IMG/VR virus record: IMGVR_UViG_3300046501_000082 | Location: 1-64,000 of that record | Direction: 5' to 3' (one strand) | Length of the DNA: 64,000 nucleotides | Source: a virus | In this document: in pieces, positions 33,009 through 41,305 of the stretch | Layout: each line of letters opens with the position of its first letter | How positions within the stretch are numbered: the stretch's first letter is position 1 | The notes under the pieces: generated by a model | Seen by the model: the letters and a program-made list of their open reading frames with translations, nothing else | Told to the model about the DNA's origin: nothing | Database searches by the model: none | Position numbers and translations under genes: made by a program

Positions 33009-34892
33009 TCAACCGCTGCAAGCTGCGCATTCCTCACCAACTTCTGGTGTCCAGTCTGTAATAGCCTTACGTTCAATTTCCTTAGCAACGTCCGCATTGA
33101 TACCCCGTTCCATGCGAGCATAGTACATACTCTTGGAGTAAGGGGCAAGCAAAAACTTCAAGTGTACGGAGTTAAAATAACTACGATCACAGCCCGCAGG
33201 GTAGAATGTATTCAAGCTTTGGCTTTGGCAGACATACTGTGCCCGTGCATCTGACTGCTCAATAATCCAATGTTGGTCAATCTCCGCGCCTGTCTTAAAC
33301 ACAAGCTTATCTTTTTCTTCCATAAACTCTAGGTTTTGAACGCTGCCATTATCTTTAGCAATAAACTTTTCTTGATCGTCAACCCAACTTACAACTTTAT
33401 CTTCTGCAATCCCCAGCTTACTGGCATACTCTGTCAGCTTAGCTGTCAAGTGGGGATTCTTGACTGTGAATGTTCCTGCACGGGTTGAGTGGCTATACAC
33501 ATTCCCGCTCACAGGCTCAATACTAGGACTCTCACCAAGAATTACCGCGTTGTTGCTGTTAGGTGCAATAGCCATCAATGCTGAGTTACGAAGACCTGAC
33601 CCAATCATGTCAGAAGGTTCGCCACGTTCTTCTGCAAGCTTCTTGCTTTCAGCTAAAGCCTTTTCTTTAATCAGTTTGTAAATCTTATGTGTCTCTTGAA
33701 TCGCGCTACCAAAACCACCACCCTCCATTGGGATACCCTTGGATTGTAGGTAGTAGTGCCAAGAAAGTGTGCCAATTCCGATGGCTCGCTCCATCTTAGC
33801 TGAATAGGTTGCTTTACTAAGTTCTTCTGGTGCATTATCAATAAAGTATTGAAGTACATTATCCAGAAACCGGGTCAAGTCTTCTACAAGATTAGTATCT
33901 TTCCAAGCATCGAATTTAGCTAAGTTAAGGCTGCTGAGGCAGCAAACAAAGGTTCGGTCTTCATTTGTAGGAAGAGTCACTTCAATACAGATGTTGCTTC
34001 CCTTAATTTCCAAACCTTTATCTTTCTGTGTTTGTGGCAGGGCACGGTTTGCAGTATCAATTTTAAAGATGTATGGTTCACCTTGCAAAGCACGGGCTTC
34101 AAGAATCTCTTCCCATATAGCACGAGCCTTAACAACTTCTTTGATATCCCCTGTATGTGGGCAGACCAACTCAAAGTCTTCATCATTAACAACAGCTTGT
34201 GTAAATTTATCTGTCACATTTACAGCATGGTGAAACTGAACTCGGTTATCAGCCTTACGGGCAGAATCACCACCACTCGGAATACGGAACTTAATGTGTT
34301 CCATAATATCTGGGTGACTTACATCCATGTAATACGCACAAGCACCACGCCGTGTTTTACCTTGCTTGTAATAGCCAATGATCGCATCCATTGTTTTCAT
34401 ATATGGAATTGGACCCGGAGCTTTATCCGTAGTCGCACGGATGCTATTATGAAGGCCAACACCACCACCGGCAACAGACAAAGCAGCCAGTTCAACGTTA
34501 GCTTTCATTTGCCCTTTGATGCTGTCAGGAACCTCTAGGGCAAAACAACTAATTGGCATTGCTGCTGAGTGTTCACCTCCCCAGTAACCTTCTGAGACAG
34601 ACTTATGTCGCTCGTTATTTTCAAAGTCTTTCCACTCACGATCAGGAACTTTCTGCAACCATTTACCGACTGGTGCGTTACTAAGGACTGGACTGGCAAA
34701 CATGAACCAACCCTTGTGTGCAGCCTCATAAATACGTTGAGCTAGATCGTAGTCCCCATAACAGAAAGCTTCGGATGCTCGTGCAAGTGCATCGTTAAAT
34801 GTCTCACCTTTTTGAAGATAAAAACCATCAAGTAGTGCATTAGAAAAATCATTAATATATTCTGGTTGGTGTTCAAATTTTTTAATGCTCAA
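33009..34892 (-). CDS. nrdA: Ribonucleotide reductase class I, alpha subunit
   Basis: The 627-residue catalytic subunit reduces ribonucleoside diphosphates to supply dNTPs. The active-site Cys pair partners are in AMPISCFALEV and RTFVCCLSSLN, the N-x-C-x-E triad is SNICIEVTL, the radical-relay Tyr pair is in SKSMYYARMERG, and the C-terminal redox pair is ECAACSG. It begins close to the catalytic barrel and lacks an N-terminal ATP-cone, so the usual dATP off-switch is missing, common in phage enzymes. Confidence 0.92.
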   Translation of the reverse strand: MSIKKFEHQPEYINDFSNALLDGFYLQKGETFNDALARASEAFCYGDYDLAQRIYEAAHKGWFMFASPVLSNAPVGKWLQKVPDREWKDFENNERHKSVSEGYWGGEHSAAMPISCFALEVPDSIKGQMKANVELAALSVAGGGVGLHNSIRATTDKAPGPIPYMKTMDAIIGYYKQGKTRRGACAYYMDVSHPDIMEHIKFRIPSGGDSARKADNRVQFHHAVNVTDKFTQAVVNDEDFELVCPHTGDIKEVVKARAIWEEILEARALQGEPYIFKIDTANRALPQTQKDKGLEIKGSNICIEVTLPTNEDRTFVCCLSSLNLAKFDAWKDTNLVEDLTRFLDNVLQYFIDNAPEELSKATYSAKMERAIGIGTLSWHYYLQSKGIPMEGGGFGSAIQETHKIYKLIKEKALAESKKLAEERGEPSDMIGSGLRNSALMAIAPNSNNAVILGESPSIEPVSGNVYSHSTRAGTFTVKNPHLTAKLTEYASKLGIAEDKVVSWVDDQEKFIAKDNGSVQNLEFMEEKDKLVFKTGAEIDQHWIIEQSDARAQYVCQSQSLNTFYPAGCDRSYFNSVHLKFLLAPYSKSMYYARMERGINADVAKEIERKAITDWTPEVGEECAACSG

Positions 34893-34904
34893 AACTAAAT
34901 CCCC

Positions 34905-35279
34905 TTAATTACTGTCTGACTGAATTCCATGACGCTGTGCATATTCACAGAAATCACCAGTGTTCAACATTTTACCCATACCTTTCAGTGCAATACGCAA
35001 ATCAAGACTTGAGTGTTCAACCTTATTGTCCCAACTACATCCGTCACTTTGCATCCAATCAGAATCGCATCGTTCGTGTGCTTCCCATCGCAGGCAGTTG
35101 AGTACATTACCACGAAGGTTACGATGTTGGCAAACTACCTCGTCCACACCCATTGAGTAGTCAAGTCCGTTCTGGTAAAGGTATTTATAAATCTCTGCTT
35201 TATCATCAGAGCCGAAAGCTTCTTTGAATCCATCAACCAACAACATGTCACTTAGTGAGAGACTATACCCGATACTCAT
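34905..35279 (-). CDS. Unknown protein, 124 residues
   Basis: Cys- and Trp-containing soluble protein (CQHRNLRGNVLNCLRWEAHE, SDGCSWDNKVE) encoded 12 bases upstream of nrdA and overlapping the preceding ORF by an ATGA junction. Position suggests involvement in nucleotide metabolism, but there is no recognised motif. Confidence 0.6.
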   Translation of the reverse strand: MSIGYSLSLSDMLLVDGFKEAFGSDDKAEIYKYLYQNGLDYSMGVDEVVCQHRNLRGNVLNCLRWEAHERCDSDWMQSDGCSWDNKVEHSSLDLRIALKGMGKMLNTGDFCEYAQRHGIQSDSN

Positions 35280-35443
35280 ACTTCTTCCTCAATATTATTA
35301 TAAACTGCATTAAAGCCAAGTGCTGTAAGAAGCATATCAAAGAAGTTGTAAGGATCATCTGCTTGAATGATCTCACCATCTACAAATGTCCGCATATAAC
35401 CATTAATGCCGTCATCTACACAATCAATCAGAATCTCTTTCAT
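35276..35443 (-). CDS. Unknown small acidic protein, 55 residues
   Basis: ATG 35443 overlaps the previous stop (ATGA), and the ORF ends in GAAGTATGA overlapping the next start. It begins MKEILIDCVDDGINGYMRTF. Tight overlaps on both sides support a real gene. Confidence 0.55.
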   Translation of the reverse strand: MKEILIDCVDDGINGYMRTFVDGEIIQADDPYNFFDMLLTALGFNAVYNNIEEEV

Positions 35444-35637
35444 ACATCCACCCCATCACTCAAGTCAGCCTGAAAGTATTCAAAGGCTGAAACATCATTA
35501 TTAATTGCAATCTCAATATCTTCAATAGTATCCACAATATACCGACTTGATTCTGAGATAGACATACCAAGTCGTACCATATAAAGATTCTGAAGTTCTT
35601 GAATAAAGTTAGATACTGTGTAATCAATTGTTTTCAT
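35440..35637 (-). CDS. Unknown small protein, 65 residues
   Basis: Starts MKTIDYTVSNFIQELQNLY at ATG 35637 behind AGGAG. Mostly helical and acidic toward the C terminus. No family recognised. Confidence 0.6.
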   Translation of the reverse strand: MKTIDYTVSNFIQELQNLYMVRLGMSISESSRYIVDTIEDIEIAINNDVSAFEYFQADLSDGVDV

Positions 35638-35648
35638 TTTATTTCTCC

Positions 35649-35906
35649 TCACAATACATTAAATGCTTTACGTGCTTTATCTGTTTGACTGAGAACTGGT
35701 GATGCCATACTGCGAATACTTTTCAGAAACTCTCGCATACCAACCTCATGAGGTTTCATATAGGTTTCACCAAGATTCTTGTAAAACATCTGGATAAAAG
35801 CGTCATCACCATAGCCTGCAAGTGCATCCAAAGCACGTAGCTCAGATTCATTAACTGTGAACGATACACTCAATTCTAGTTTTGTTTTAGCTTCAAGCTT
35901 TGCCAT
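35649..35906 (-). CDS. Unknown small protein, 85 residues
   Basis: Starts MAKLEAKTKLELSVSFTVNE at ATG 35906 behind GAGGAA. It sits between ThyX and other small genes; helical, without known motif. Confidence 0.6.
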   Translation of the reverse strand: MAKLEAKTKLELSVSFTVNESELRALDALAGYGDDAFIQMFYKNLGETYMKPHEVGMREFLKSIRSMASPVLSQTDKARKAFNVL

Positions 35907-35907
35907 C

Positions 35908-36777
35908 TTATTTTTCCTCAATCATAAATTCATACCCGTTTTCCAAAACCTTACGATACTGCAACCAACTATCTTCTTTCTGGAAATTCCCACTTAGATC
36001 CCTGTCGCCATTCCTAGCACGAGCTTGGTGCTCCGTTGGACTAAAGTGTGGAGGATCTTCTTTATATGCCCCATTCTCTGGAAGATTCAGCATACCATAA
36101 ATCTTCTTAGCTTTCTCAAGAGTGTCATCAAGTTTACGATAACTAACTTGTCCTGTACAACTTGTAGAAATCATCAAAGCATCTTGAAGACTAATACCAC
36201 AACCCTTGAGCCAATAACCATCCCCAAAATAGGGCATGTGCCAATCTTCAGGACCAAGCTCTACAATACTACTTGTGTTGATAGCTTCATTAATCTGTTT
36301 AGCTAAAGCTTTAATTTCTGGTTGAGCATCTTTGTGCAAACGGAGTTTCAAGAATGCTTGCCAAGCCTCAAGTGTGCCTGTACTAACACCCTTAGTCCAC
36401 ATAAAAGGTTCAAGAAGGCGATTAACAATTTGTTTATGGGCACCAATTTCATCTAGATTTTCTGCCATCAAAGCAGCCTGAATCGCAGCCTGTTTCCATT
36501 CAAACTTGGCTTCATTTTTATCAACTTCATAAAGTTCTTTTTCTGCAACCATGCCGGGCTGATTCAAACCCCAATGTACAGGCATAGCTGGGTTGTTTCG
36601 TACTTGTTCAATCATTTGTTTAACTGGCACAGCACGAGAGCTTTGAAAGTTACGACTAAGGCTACGATGAGTGTTGAATTCAGGTAGTACAAAGCGATGT
36701 AGTTCAATCTCAAGGGTGATTAGACGGCTACCCTCAAACACGCTATCTGCTATAACTTTTGCACTAGGTTGTGTCAT
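35908..36777 (-). CDS. thyX: Flavin-dependent thymidylate synthase
   Basis: The 289-residue enzyme makes dTMP from dUMP with FAD and methylene-tetrahydrofolate. The signature region is THRSLSRNFQSSRAVP, a variant of the R-H-R-x7-S motif with Thr in place of the first Arg. The C-terminal region has QVSYRKLDD and HFSPTEHQARA as expected. I chose ATG 36777 with AAGGAG upstream, just after the MazG-like stop. It is the dTMP step of the nucleotide module. Confidence 0.88.
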   Translation of the reverse strand: MTQPSAKVIADSVFEGSRLITLEIELHRFVLPEFNTHRSLSRNFQSSRAVPVKQMIEQVRNNPAMPVHWGLNQPGMVAEKELYEVDKNEAKFEWKQAAIQAALMAENLDEIGAHKQIVNRLLEPFMWTKGVSTGTLEAWQAFLKLRLHKDAQPEIKALAKQINEAINTSSIVELGPEDWHMPYFGDGYWLKGCGISLQDALMISTSCTGQVSYRKLDDTLEKAKKIYGMLNLPENGAYKEDPPHFSPTEHQARARNGDRDLSGNFQKEDSWLQYRKVLENGYEFMIEEK

Positions 36778-36778
36778 T

Positions 36779-37258
36779 TCAGCGGAACTCCTTACCAACA
36801 AACTGTTCCAAATTAGGCCGTTTATGGTCAGCCAATTTCATTACTTTCCCATCTTCTGAGCGCTTGACACAATACAGTGTTTCACCTTCATAAACAGTTT
36901 GATCAATATAACACACTGTACCCTTTTCTTCCAACGCTTCTTTACTTATCAAAGCATATGTGTAGCTAGTTGTAATCTTACTTGTATTATTCTCACAGAC
37001 CTGATCCAGAGCTTTACGGGTATCGCAACCAAAGGAGTAGAGTAGATGTTCAAGCCAAGTGTTAAGGTATTCCACGTCGCAATAAGCGTCAAGAGCTTCT
37101 ACCATATCCTCATCATCACAGGCAGTTACTAATTCGTTTGCCTCCTCTAGAATCAGCTTAGCTTGTAGCTTTAGTTGTTGCCAAACTTCATACTCATTGC
37201 CCATTGCTGGGATGTTGTTAATACCATAATTAAACTTCTTTACTTCTACCTTACTCAA
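36779..37258 (-). CDS. MazG-like nucleotide pyrophosphohydrolase, TTG start
   Basis: The protein of about 159 residues has a MazG/all-alpha NTP-PPase pattern: ILEEANELVTACDDEDMVEA, then the D-x-x-D/E metal-ligand-like DAYCDVEYLN. A C-terminal extension (about 100-159) is beta-rich and of unknown role. The chosen TTG 37258 has AAGGAG six bases upstream; no ATG is well placed. It would hydrolyse non-canonical or excess NTPs, or lower alarmone-type signals. Confidence 0.7.
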   Translation of the reverse strand: MSKVEVKKFNYGINNIPAMGNEYEVWQQLKLQAKLILEEANELVTACDDEDMVEALDAYCDVEYLNTWLEHLLYSFGCDTRKALDQVCENNTSKITTSYTYALISKEALEEKGTVCYIDQTVYEGETLYCVKRSEDGKVMKLADHKRPNLEQFVGKEFR

Positions 37259-37271
37259 AACTTTCTCCTTA

Positions 37272-37715
37272 TTACATATATTCAAGATTAAAAGCATCTA
37301 CATCAAAACTGTTCCAATCTGGAAAGTCTTTACCACCAAACAAAACCCTCTTGTTAGAATCAAACTTAGAAAGATTATCCTCTAAGTCATCAATCATTGC
37401 AACAAGACTGTCATTTAAAATCCACTTCTCGTGTGTGCCTACAAAACCAAGCATGAAAGGAAACCACCTCTTACACCAATATACTTTTGAGCGGTGATGA
37501 TTTCCTTTAAGACGGCTCACAAACACAATATCAAAATGTTTACTAAGCTGCTCTAGTTTCTCAACAGAACCTTCCATTGGTAGAAGATTATCATACAAAT
37601 CCTCAGAACGCCAGAAGTCTAATGGCTCAGACAACGACTTAGCAGCCTCTTTGTATAGTGTGATGGTGTCAACTAAAACACCATCAACATCTACTCCAAT
37701 CTTTGGTTTGCTCAC
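37272..37715 (-). CDS. HAD-type 5'(3')-nucleotidase
   Basis: The 147-residue protein starts MSKPKIGVDVDGVLVD with the HAD catalytic D-x-D-G motif. The second motif Ser is in IVFVSRLKGN and the acidic pair in VAMIDDLEDN. Small HADs of this size in phages are usually deoxyribonucleotidases. The order with MazG and ThyX supports dNMP metabolism. Confidence 0.75.
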   Translation of the reverse strand: MSKPKIGVDVDGVLVDTITLYKEAAKSLSEPLDFWRSEDLYDNLLPMEGSVEKLEQLSKHFDIVFVSRLKGNHHRSKVYWCKRWFPFMLGFVGTHEKWILNDSLVAMIDDLEDNLSKFDSNKRVLFGGKDFPDWNSFDVDAFNLEYM

Positions 37716-38455
37716 TTAGCCTTCTCCTGAGCCAAAACACGCTCTGCAAAGAATACCAACTTCTCAGCATCATAGATAGAGTTATTACCCTTCTTTTTCT
37801 TACCGTTACGATCAGCAGCAATCCGCCACACAGCTTTAAGAAGATTACCTTCAGCAAATGTCAAACCAAGAGACTCAATAATGTCATTGGCTTCAGCGTA
37901 ATAAGGTTGCTCAAGTGTTGTAGGATTGGCTACAAACACTTTGTAATAATCTACAGAGCCACCTGTATGCTCTTCTTTTCCAGACTTAGGTCCATACGTT
38001 AGGAAGGCGTAATCACTAGGGGGTACTTTATCAATCTTATCAGTCAAGTCTTTAAGTTCTTGCATCTTCTCTTTTGAAGCACTCAACAACTCTAACTCAT
38101 CTTCATTGAAATACTCTGTATGCCCCAAAGACTCTACAGCATATTCATAATTACTTTGATCATTCTTTACAATATAACCAACAAACCCTTCTGGGACTGA
38201 CGGAGTGTTTTTAGTGGAGATGACGCGATCACCTACTTGGAAGCGTTTAGGTTTATCTTCAACATACAGTGTGAAGTCTGCAAAACAATTCTGCAAGCCT
38301 TTGTGGACATACTTGAGCATAACCTCTTTATCGCGCACGTCAATCCAAACACCTTTAACTTTCAAGTTTTCAACTACAGTAAATACTGTACCTACCTCCA
38401 CATCTATACTGTTAGGGCCAATTGTTACTTTCTGTCCTACTTTAAATTCTTGCAT
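37712..38455 (-). CDS. KOW/SH3-like domain fused to a gp1.7/DUF3310-like domain
   Basis: The protein of about 247 residues starts at ATG 38455 (MQEFKVGQKV) behind GGAGAG. The N-terminal half has two beta-barrel-like segments (FKVGQKVTIGPNSIDVEVG and RFQVGDRVISTKNTPSVP). The C-terminal part (ANDIIESLGLTFAEGNLLKA then IYDAEKLVFFAERVL) matches the DUF3310 pattern. T7 gp1.7, a dGMP/dTMP kinase, belongs to that group. Kinase activity here is inference. Confidence 0.6.
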   Translation of the reverse strand: MQEFKVGQKVTIGPNSIDVEVGTVFTVVENLKVKGVWIDVRDKEVMLKYVHKGLQNCFADFTLYVEDKPKRFQVGDRVISTKNTPSVPEGFVGYIVKNDQSNYEYAVESLGHTEYFNEDELELLSASKEKMQELKDLTDKIDKVPPSDYAFLTYGPKSGKEEHTGGSVDYYKVFVANPTTLEQPYYAEANDIIESLGLTFAEGNLLKAVWRIAADRNGKKKKGNNSIYDAEKLVFFAERVLAQEKAK

Positions 38456-38512
38456 AACTCTCTCCAATACTATTTGCACAACCCTGTGCGTTAATGTCCT
38501 ATGCAGCTTACA

Positions 38513-39421
38513 TCAAACGATGTTACGAAGCAAGCTTTCTTTTTTCTCTTTACTCAAAAGATTCTTATGGCCTCGACGGTATTGACCAGTCTTCAAGTTC
38601 CTATATTTATCATACTTCCCGAGGTTACTGTAAATGAACCCCTCTTTCACCCAACCACTCATATCTGTAATTTCATCTTCATACACTTCAAATACAGGAA
38701 GTGTTGTAGACCAAGGGGCTACTAGTTCGTACAACTCTTGAAGAGACACAACATCAATAATATTGTAGTCACGCATTTCGCGGATAGCTTCAGGATTACC
38801 TTGACAGAAGGCTTTCCAAAGCAAAAACCCAGCAAACTTACCGTGACCTGACTTCTCAGTCTTACAAAGTTTTCGTGTTAGTGCAATCAATTTATTACTA
38901 GAGAAACCAAACTCTTTCTTGCAGATTTCCAATGTATCGAGCACACGCACAGGACTGTGAGGTGGCAAACCATAAGTAATCATGAAAGATCGAATCTTTT
39001 TCATATCGAATCGACGGCCATTGTGAGCAATGATGAAATGTGCTTCGTCTAGTAGCTCATGTAGCTTCTGCAACAATTCAAGCTCTGTATACTCACTCAC
39101 GTCAAAATACATAACTTCGTCATCTTCAATCCATTTAGCTGCAAAAGAAAGAAGTGAGATATCCTCTTCAATCTGATCAACTGAGAAGTTCTGATTAAAC
39201 AAACCAAAACCTTGAAGTGTCATGTACTTTGTTTCAATGTCCAGCACTAACACTCGTGGACCTTTCTTAGTAGCTTTCACCTGTTGTTTAGCATCAAATA
39301 TAAACTTAAAGAAATCATTAACCTGACTCTTACTTTTACCGATGATATTAGCAATAGCTCGGCCGCTAAAACCTTTATCACGCAAGCTCAATGCTTCATT
39401 GTGCCACTCTTTACTGATCAA
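38513..39421 (-). CDS. DEDD-family 3'-5' exonuclease with N-terminal HTH, TTG start
   Basis: The 302-residue protein has a resolvase-type HTH-like start (SGRAIANIIGKSKSQVNDFF) and a RNase H-fold exonuclease domain with ExoI VLDIETKYM, ExoII IIAHNGRRFDMKKI and ExoIII RDYNIIDVVSL. TTG 39421 follows AAGGAG by eight bases. It could help recombination or degrade host DNA; the separate polymerase has its own proofreading domain. Confidence 0.8.
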   Translation of the reverse strand: MISKEWHNEALSLRDKGFSGRAIANIIGKSKSQVNDFFKFIFDAKQQVKATKKGPRVLVLDIETKYMTLQGFGLFNQNFSVDQIEEDISLLSFAAKWIEDDEVMYFDVSEYTELELLQKLHELLDEAHFIIAHNGRRFDMKKIRSFMITYGLPPHSPVRVLDTLEICKKEFGFSSNKLIALTRKLCKTEKSGHGKFAGFLLWKAFCQGNPEAIREMRDYNIIDVVSLQELYELVAPWSTTLPVFEVYEDEITDMSGWVKEGFIYSNLGKYDKYRNLKTGQYRRGHKNLLSKEKKESLLRNIV

Positions 39422-39432
39422 AATACTTCTCC

Positions 39433-39789
39433 TTAAATTAGTTTTTGCAAAGTTGTAATCAAATTCACAATGTCTTCTTTTTCGTAAACTGCAAATCTGA
39501 TTGGGTCTTCAGTATTTGGATAATCTGCATACCGCCCAGTGAACTCAAAGTCCATACGGAAGCTCTTGTTTGAATCCTTTTCGGCTACATCAAGTTTGTC
39601 ACAGAAATCCTCATAAGAGCCCATTTCCAACGCCATCGGCTCAACTGCGGACTCTATCCAGTCTATATAATCTTTACCACAGTTACACCACTTGATCAGA
39701 AAATTTGAGCTATCAAAAGAATCCCTCCGGTATTCGGTGTAAAGAATACCCTCAAGGGTCATAAATTCTTTAAGCCCCACAATACGCAT
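39433..39789 (-). CDS. Unknown protein, 118 residues
   Basis: Acidic soluble protein starting MRIVGLKEFMTLEGILY with a CNCG pair in the middle. No known motif. GGGGAAT precedes the ATG. Confidence 0.6.
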   Translation of the reverse strand: MRIVGLKEFMTLEGILYTEYRRDSFDSSNFLIKWCNCGKDYIDWIESAVEPMALEMGSYEDFCDKLDVAEKDSNKSFRMDFEFTGRYADYPNTEDPIRFAVYEKEDIVNLITTLQKLI

Positions 39790-39792
39790 TAA

Positions 39793-40017
39793 TTATTCCC
39801 CTTTCTTAAGTTGTAGACAAAGCTCATATAATTCGTTGTTCATAGCAATCACAATATCCAATGTCTCTTGCTTTTCATACGGCGAGAGAGTTGCAAAGGT
39901 ACTTGATATAACTTCATTCCTCTCCTTCCAGTATTCAAGCTGAACATTTACTGGCACTACATCAATCGCTTCAATTTCCTTCACAATATCTCTAGGTTTA
40001 AACTCTAAGATTGTCAT
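39793..40017 (-). CDS. Unknown small protein, 74 residues
   Basis: Starts MTILEFKPRDIVKEIEAID and ends in a helical QLKKGE tail. No family recognised. It lies in the run of middle genes. Confidence 0.6.
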   Translation of the reverse strand: MTILEFKPRDIVKEIEAIDVVPVNVQLEYWKERNEVISSTFATLSPYEKQETLDIVIAMNNELYELCLQLKKGE

Positions 40018-40027
40018 AGCTTGACCT

Positions 40028-40120
40028 CTAGGCCATACTCCCTAAGATTTGATTACAGAACACATAATAGTAGGTAGAGAACTCAACAATAAGTTGCCAC
40101 ATCAAATAATCACGTTTCAT
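40028..40120 (-). CDS. Very small hydrophobic protein, 30 residues
   Basis: ATG 40120 follows GAGGAAT; the product MKRDYLMWQLIVEFSTYYYV... has one potential membrane helix. It fills the gap between neighbouring genes, but its size makes it uncertain. Confidence 0.4.
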   Translation of the reverse strand: MKRDYLMWQLIVEFSTYYYVFCNQILGSMA

Positions 40121-40168
40121 TTAAATTCCTCATCAAATTTTTCATTGTCTGAACTAGCTTCGTTATAT

Positions 40169-40372
40169 TTATTGACCAATACGCTTCAGATAATCCGTAT
40201 AGGATTCGTTAGGCCATTGTGGTGGACGATCATTGAACTGATCTACATCTGATTGCTTCCAGTTCAAAGGATTGTAAACCTTGATTTGACTAACTTCAGC
40301 ACGTAATTCTTTTAGTTCTCTGTCAAGCACATCTAGCTTCTTGTAAAGCTGAATGAAATCATAATCACTCAT
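40169..40372 (-). CDS. Unknown small coiled-coil protein, 67 residues
   Basis: Heptad-like N-terminal helix (YKKLDVLDRELKELRAEVSQ) and a Pro/Trp-rich tail (DRPPQWPNESYTDYLKRIGQ). Start overlaps the upstream HNH gene end. Confidence 0.55.
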   Translation of the reverse strand: MSDYDFIQLYKKLDVLDRELKELRAEVSQIKVYNPLNWKQSDVDQFNDRPPQWPNESYTDYLKRIGQ

Positions 40373-40964
40373 TGTGTTCTTTCCTCAATTCTTCAATGAT
40401 TTGTTCACGTCTAAGCTTGGCATTACTTTTTGGTGTGATTCCACGTTCAGAAAGCCATGACTTATCCTTTTTCTGCTTGATAATGTCAATGCATTCTTTT
40501 TGACAAAGCGCCTCATTCCAACTTACTCCGTGACGTTCCATGTAGGTCTTTACTTCGTGGCAGCCCTTATGATTTTTCTTAGGGTCATCAATACAAAGTA
40601 TCTGTAAATCATCATAACCAACGTCAAGACGACTGAAAATGTACTTACTAAAGTCTTCCCTAGTCTTACACTCAAACTCGCCAATGCGATGATCAACGTT
40701 AACACAATCAAGTTTGAACATCTTATGACAAATATTACACTCAAGCAACCACTTTGTTCGTGTTGACTCATCCATGTCTGGGATGATCCTATCCTCAAGA
40801 AACACAAGTTTATGCGCTGCTGTCATCCAAGCTGAATCGATTGCTTTACGAATAATGCGTACAAGCTCAGTTTCTTTTAGGTGCCCATCTTCAGTAACTT
40901 TTTTAGCAAGAACATCCCTATTCTTTTTACGTTTATCTAAGTCAGCCTGAGAGGGAACTGTCAT
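40365..40964 (-). CDS. HNH-like endonuclease with zinc-binding Cys
   Basis: A 199-residue protein with LECNICHKMFKLDCVNVDHR (C-x-x-C and D-H), then QILCIDDPKKNHKGCHE. This gives the Cys/His pattern of a zinc-stabilised HNH/ENDO VII-like fold. The C-terminal helix is basic. It overlaps both neighbours by a few bases, so it is integrated in the operon. It could be a resolvase or homing enzyme. Confidence 0.65.
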   Translation of the reverse strand: MTVPSQADLDKRKKNRDVLAKKVTEDGHLKETELVRIIRKAIDSAWMTAAHKLVFLEDRIIPDMDESTRTKWLLECNICHKMFKLDCVNVDHRIGEFECKTREDFSKYIFSRLDVGYDDLQILCIDDPKKNHKGCHEVKTYMERHGVSWNEALCQKECIDIIKQKKDKSWLSERGITPKSNAKLRREQIIEELRKEHNE

Positions 40965-41305
40965 TCCACAAACTCAGTCTTGAATGCTGCATAACGTTGT
41001 TTAGTAACGATGTGCTCAGGAATAATAACCTCTGGTACTACTTCATCATAATCCTCAACTTTAAAGTATTCAGGTGAGCTATCCCACTCAGTTCCCCAAG
41101 AATCATCCCAAGTACCGTTACGACTAACCAAAACATTCAAGAAGTCACTTGCATCCAAATCATCTTCAGCAAGAGAGTCTACATCTTCTTGACGGATAGT
41201 GTGTGAAGTTGTGATGTAGAATGAAGAGTATTTACGAAACTCTTTCTCAGACTCACCTACTTCAGAAATGTATTCCCACAGTTGCTCTTCTGTAATCTTT
41301 TTCAT
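40961..41305 (-). CDS. Unknown acidic protein, 114 residues
   Basis: Starts MKKITEEQLWEYISEVGESE. Strongly acidic, Trp/Asp-rich (WDDSWGTEWDSSPEYF), reminiscent of DNA-mimic proteins by composition only. Overlaps both neighbours by four bases. Confidence 0.6.
   Translation of the reverse strand: MKKITEEQLWEYISEVGESEKEFRKYSSFYITTSHTIRQEDVDSLAEDDLDASDFLNVLVSRNGTWDDSWGTEWDSSPEYFKVEDYDEVVPEVIIPEHIVTKQRYAAFKTEFVE

Noticed and set aside
33009-34892. Possible intron or truncation in nrdA because it is shorter than E. coli NrdA
   Set aside because: All catalytic motifs are present in one frame from N to C terminus; the shortness is the missing ATP-cone.
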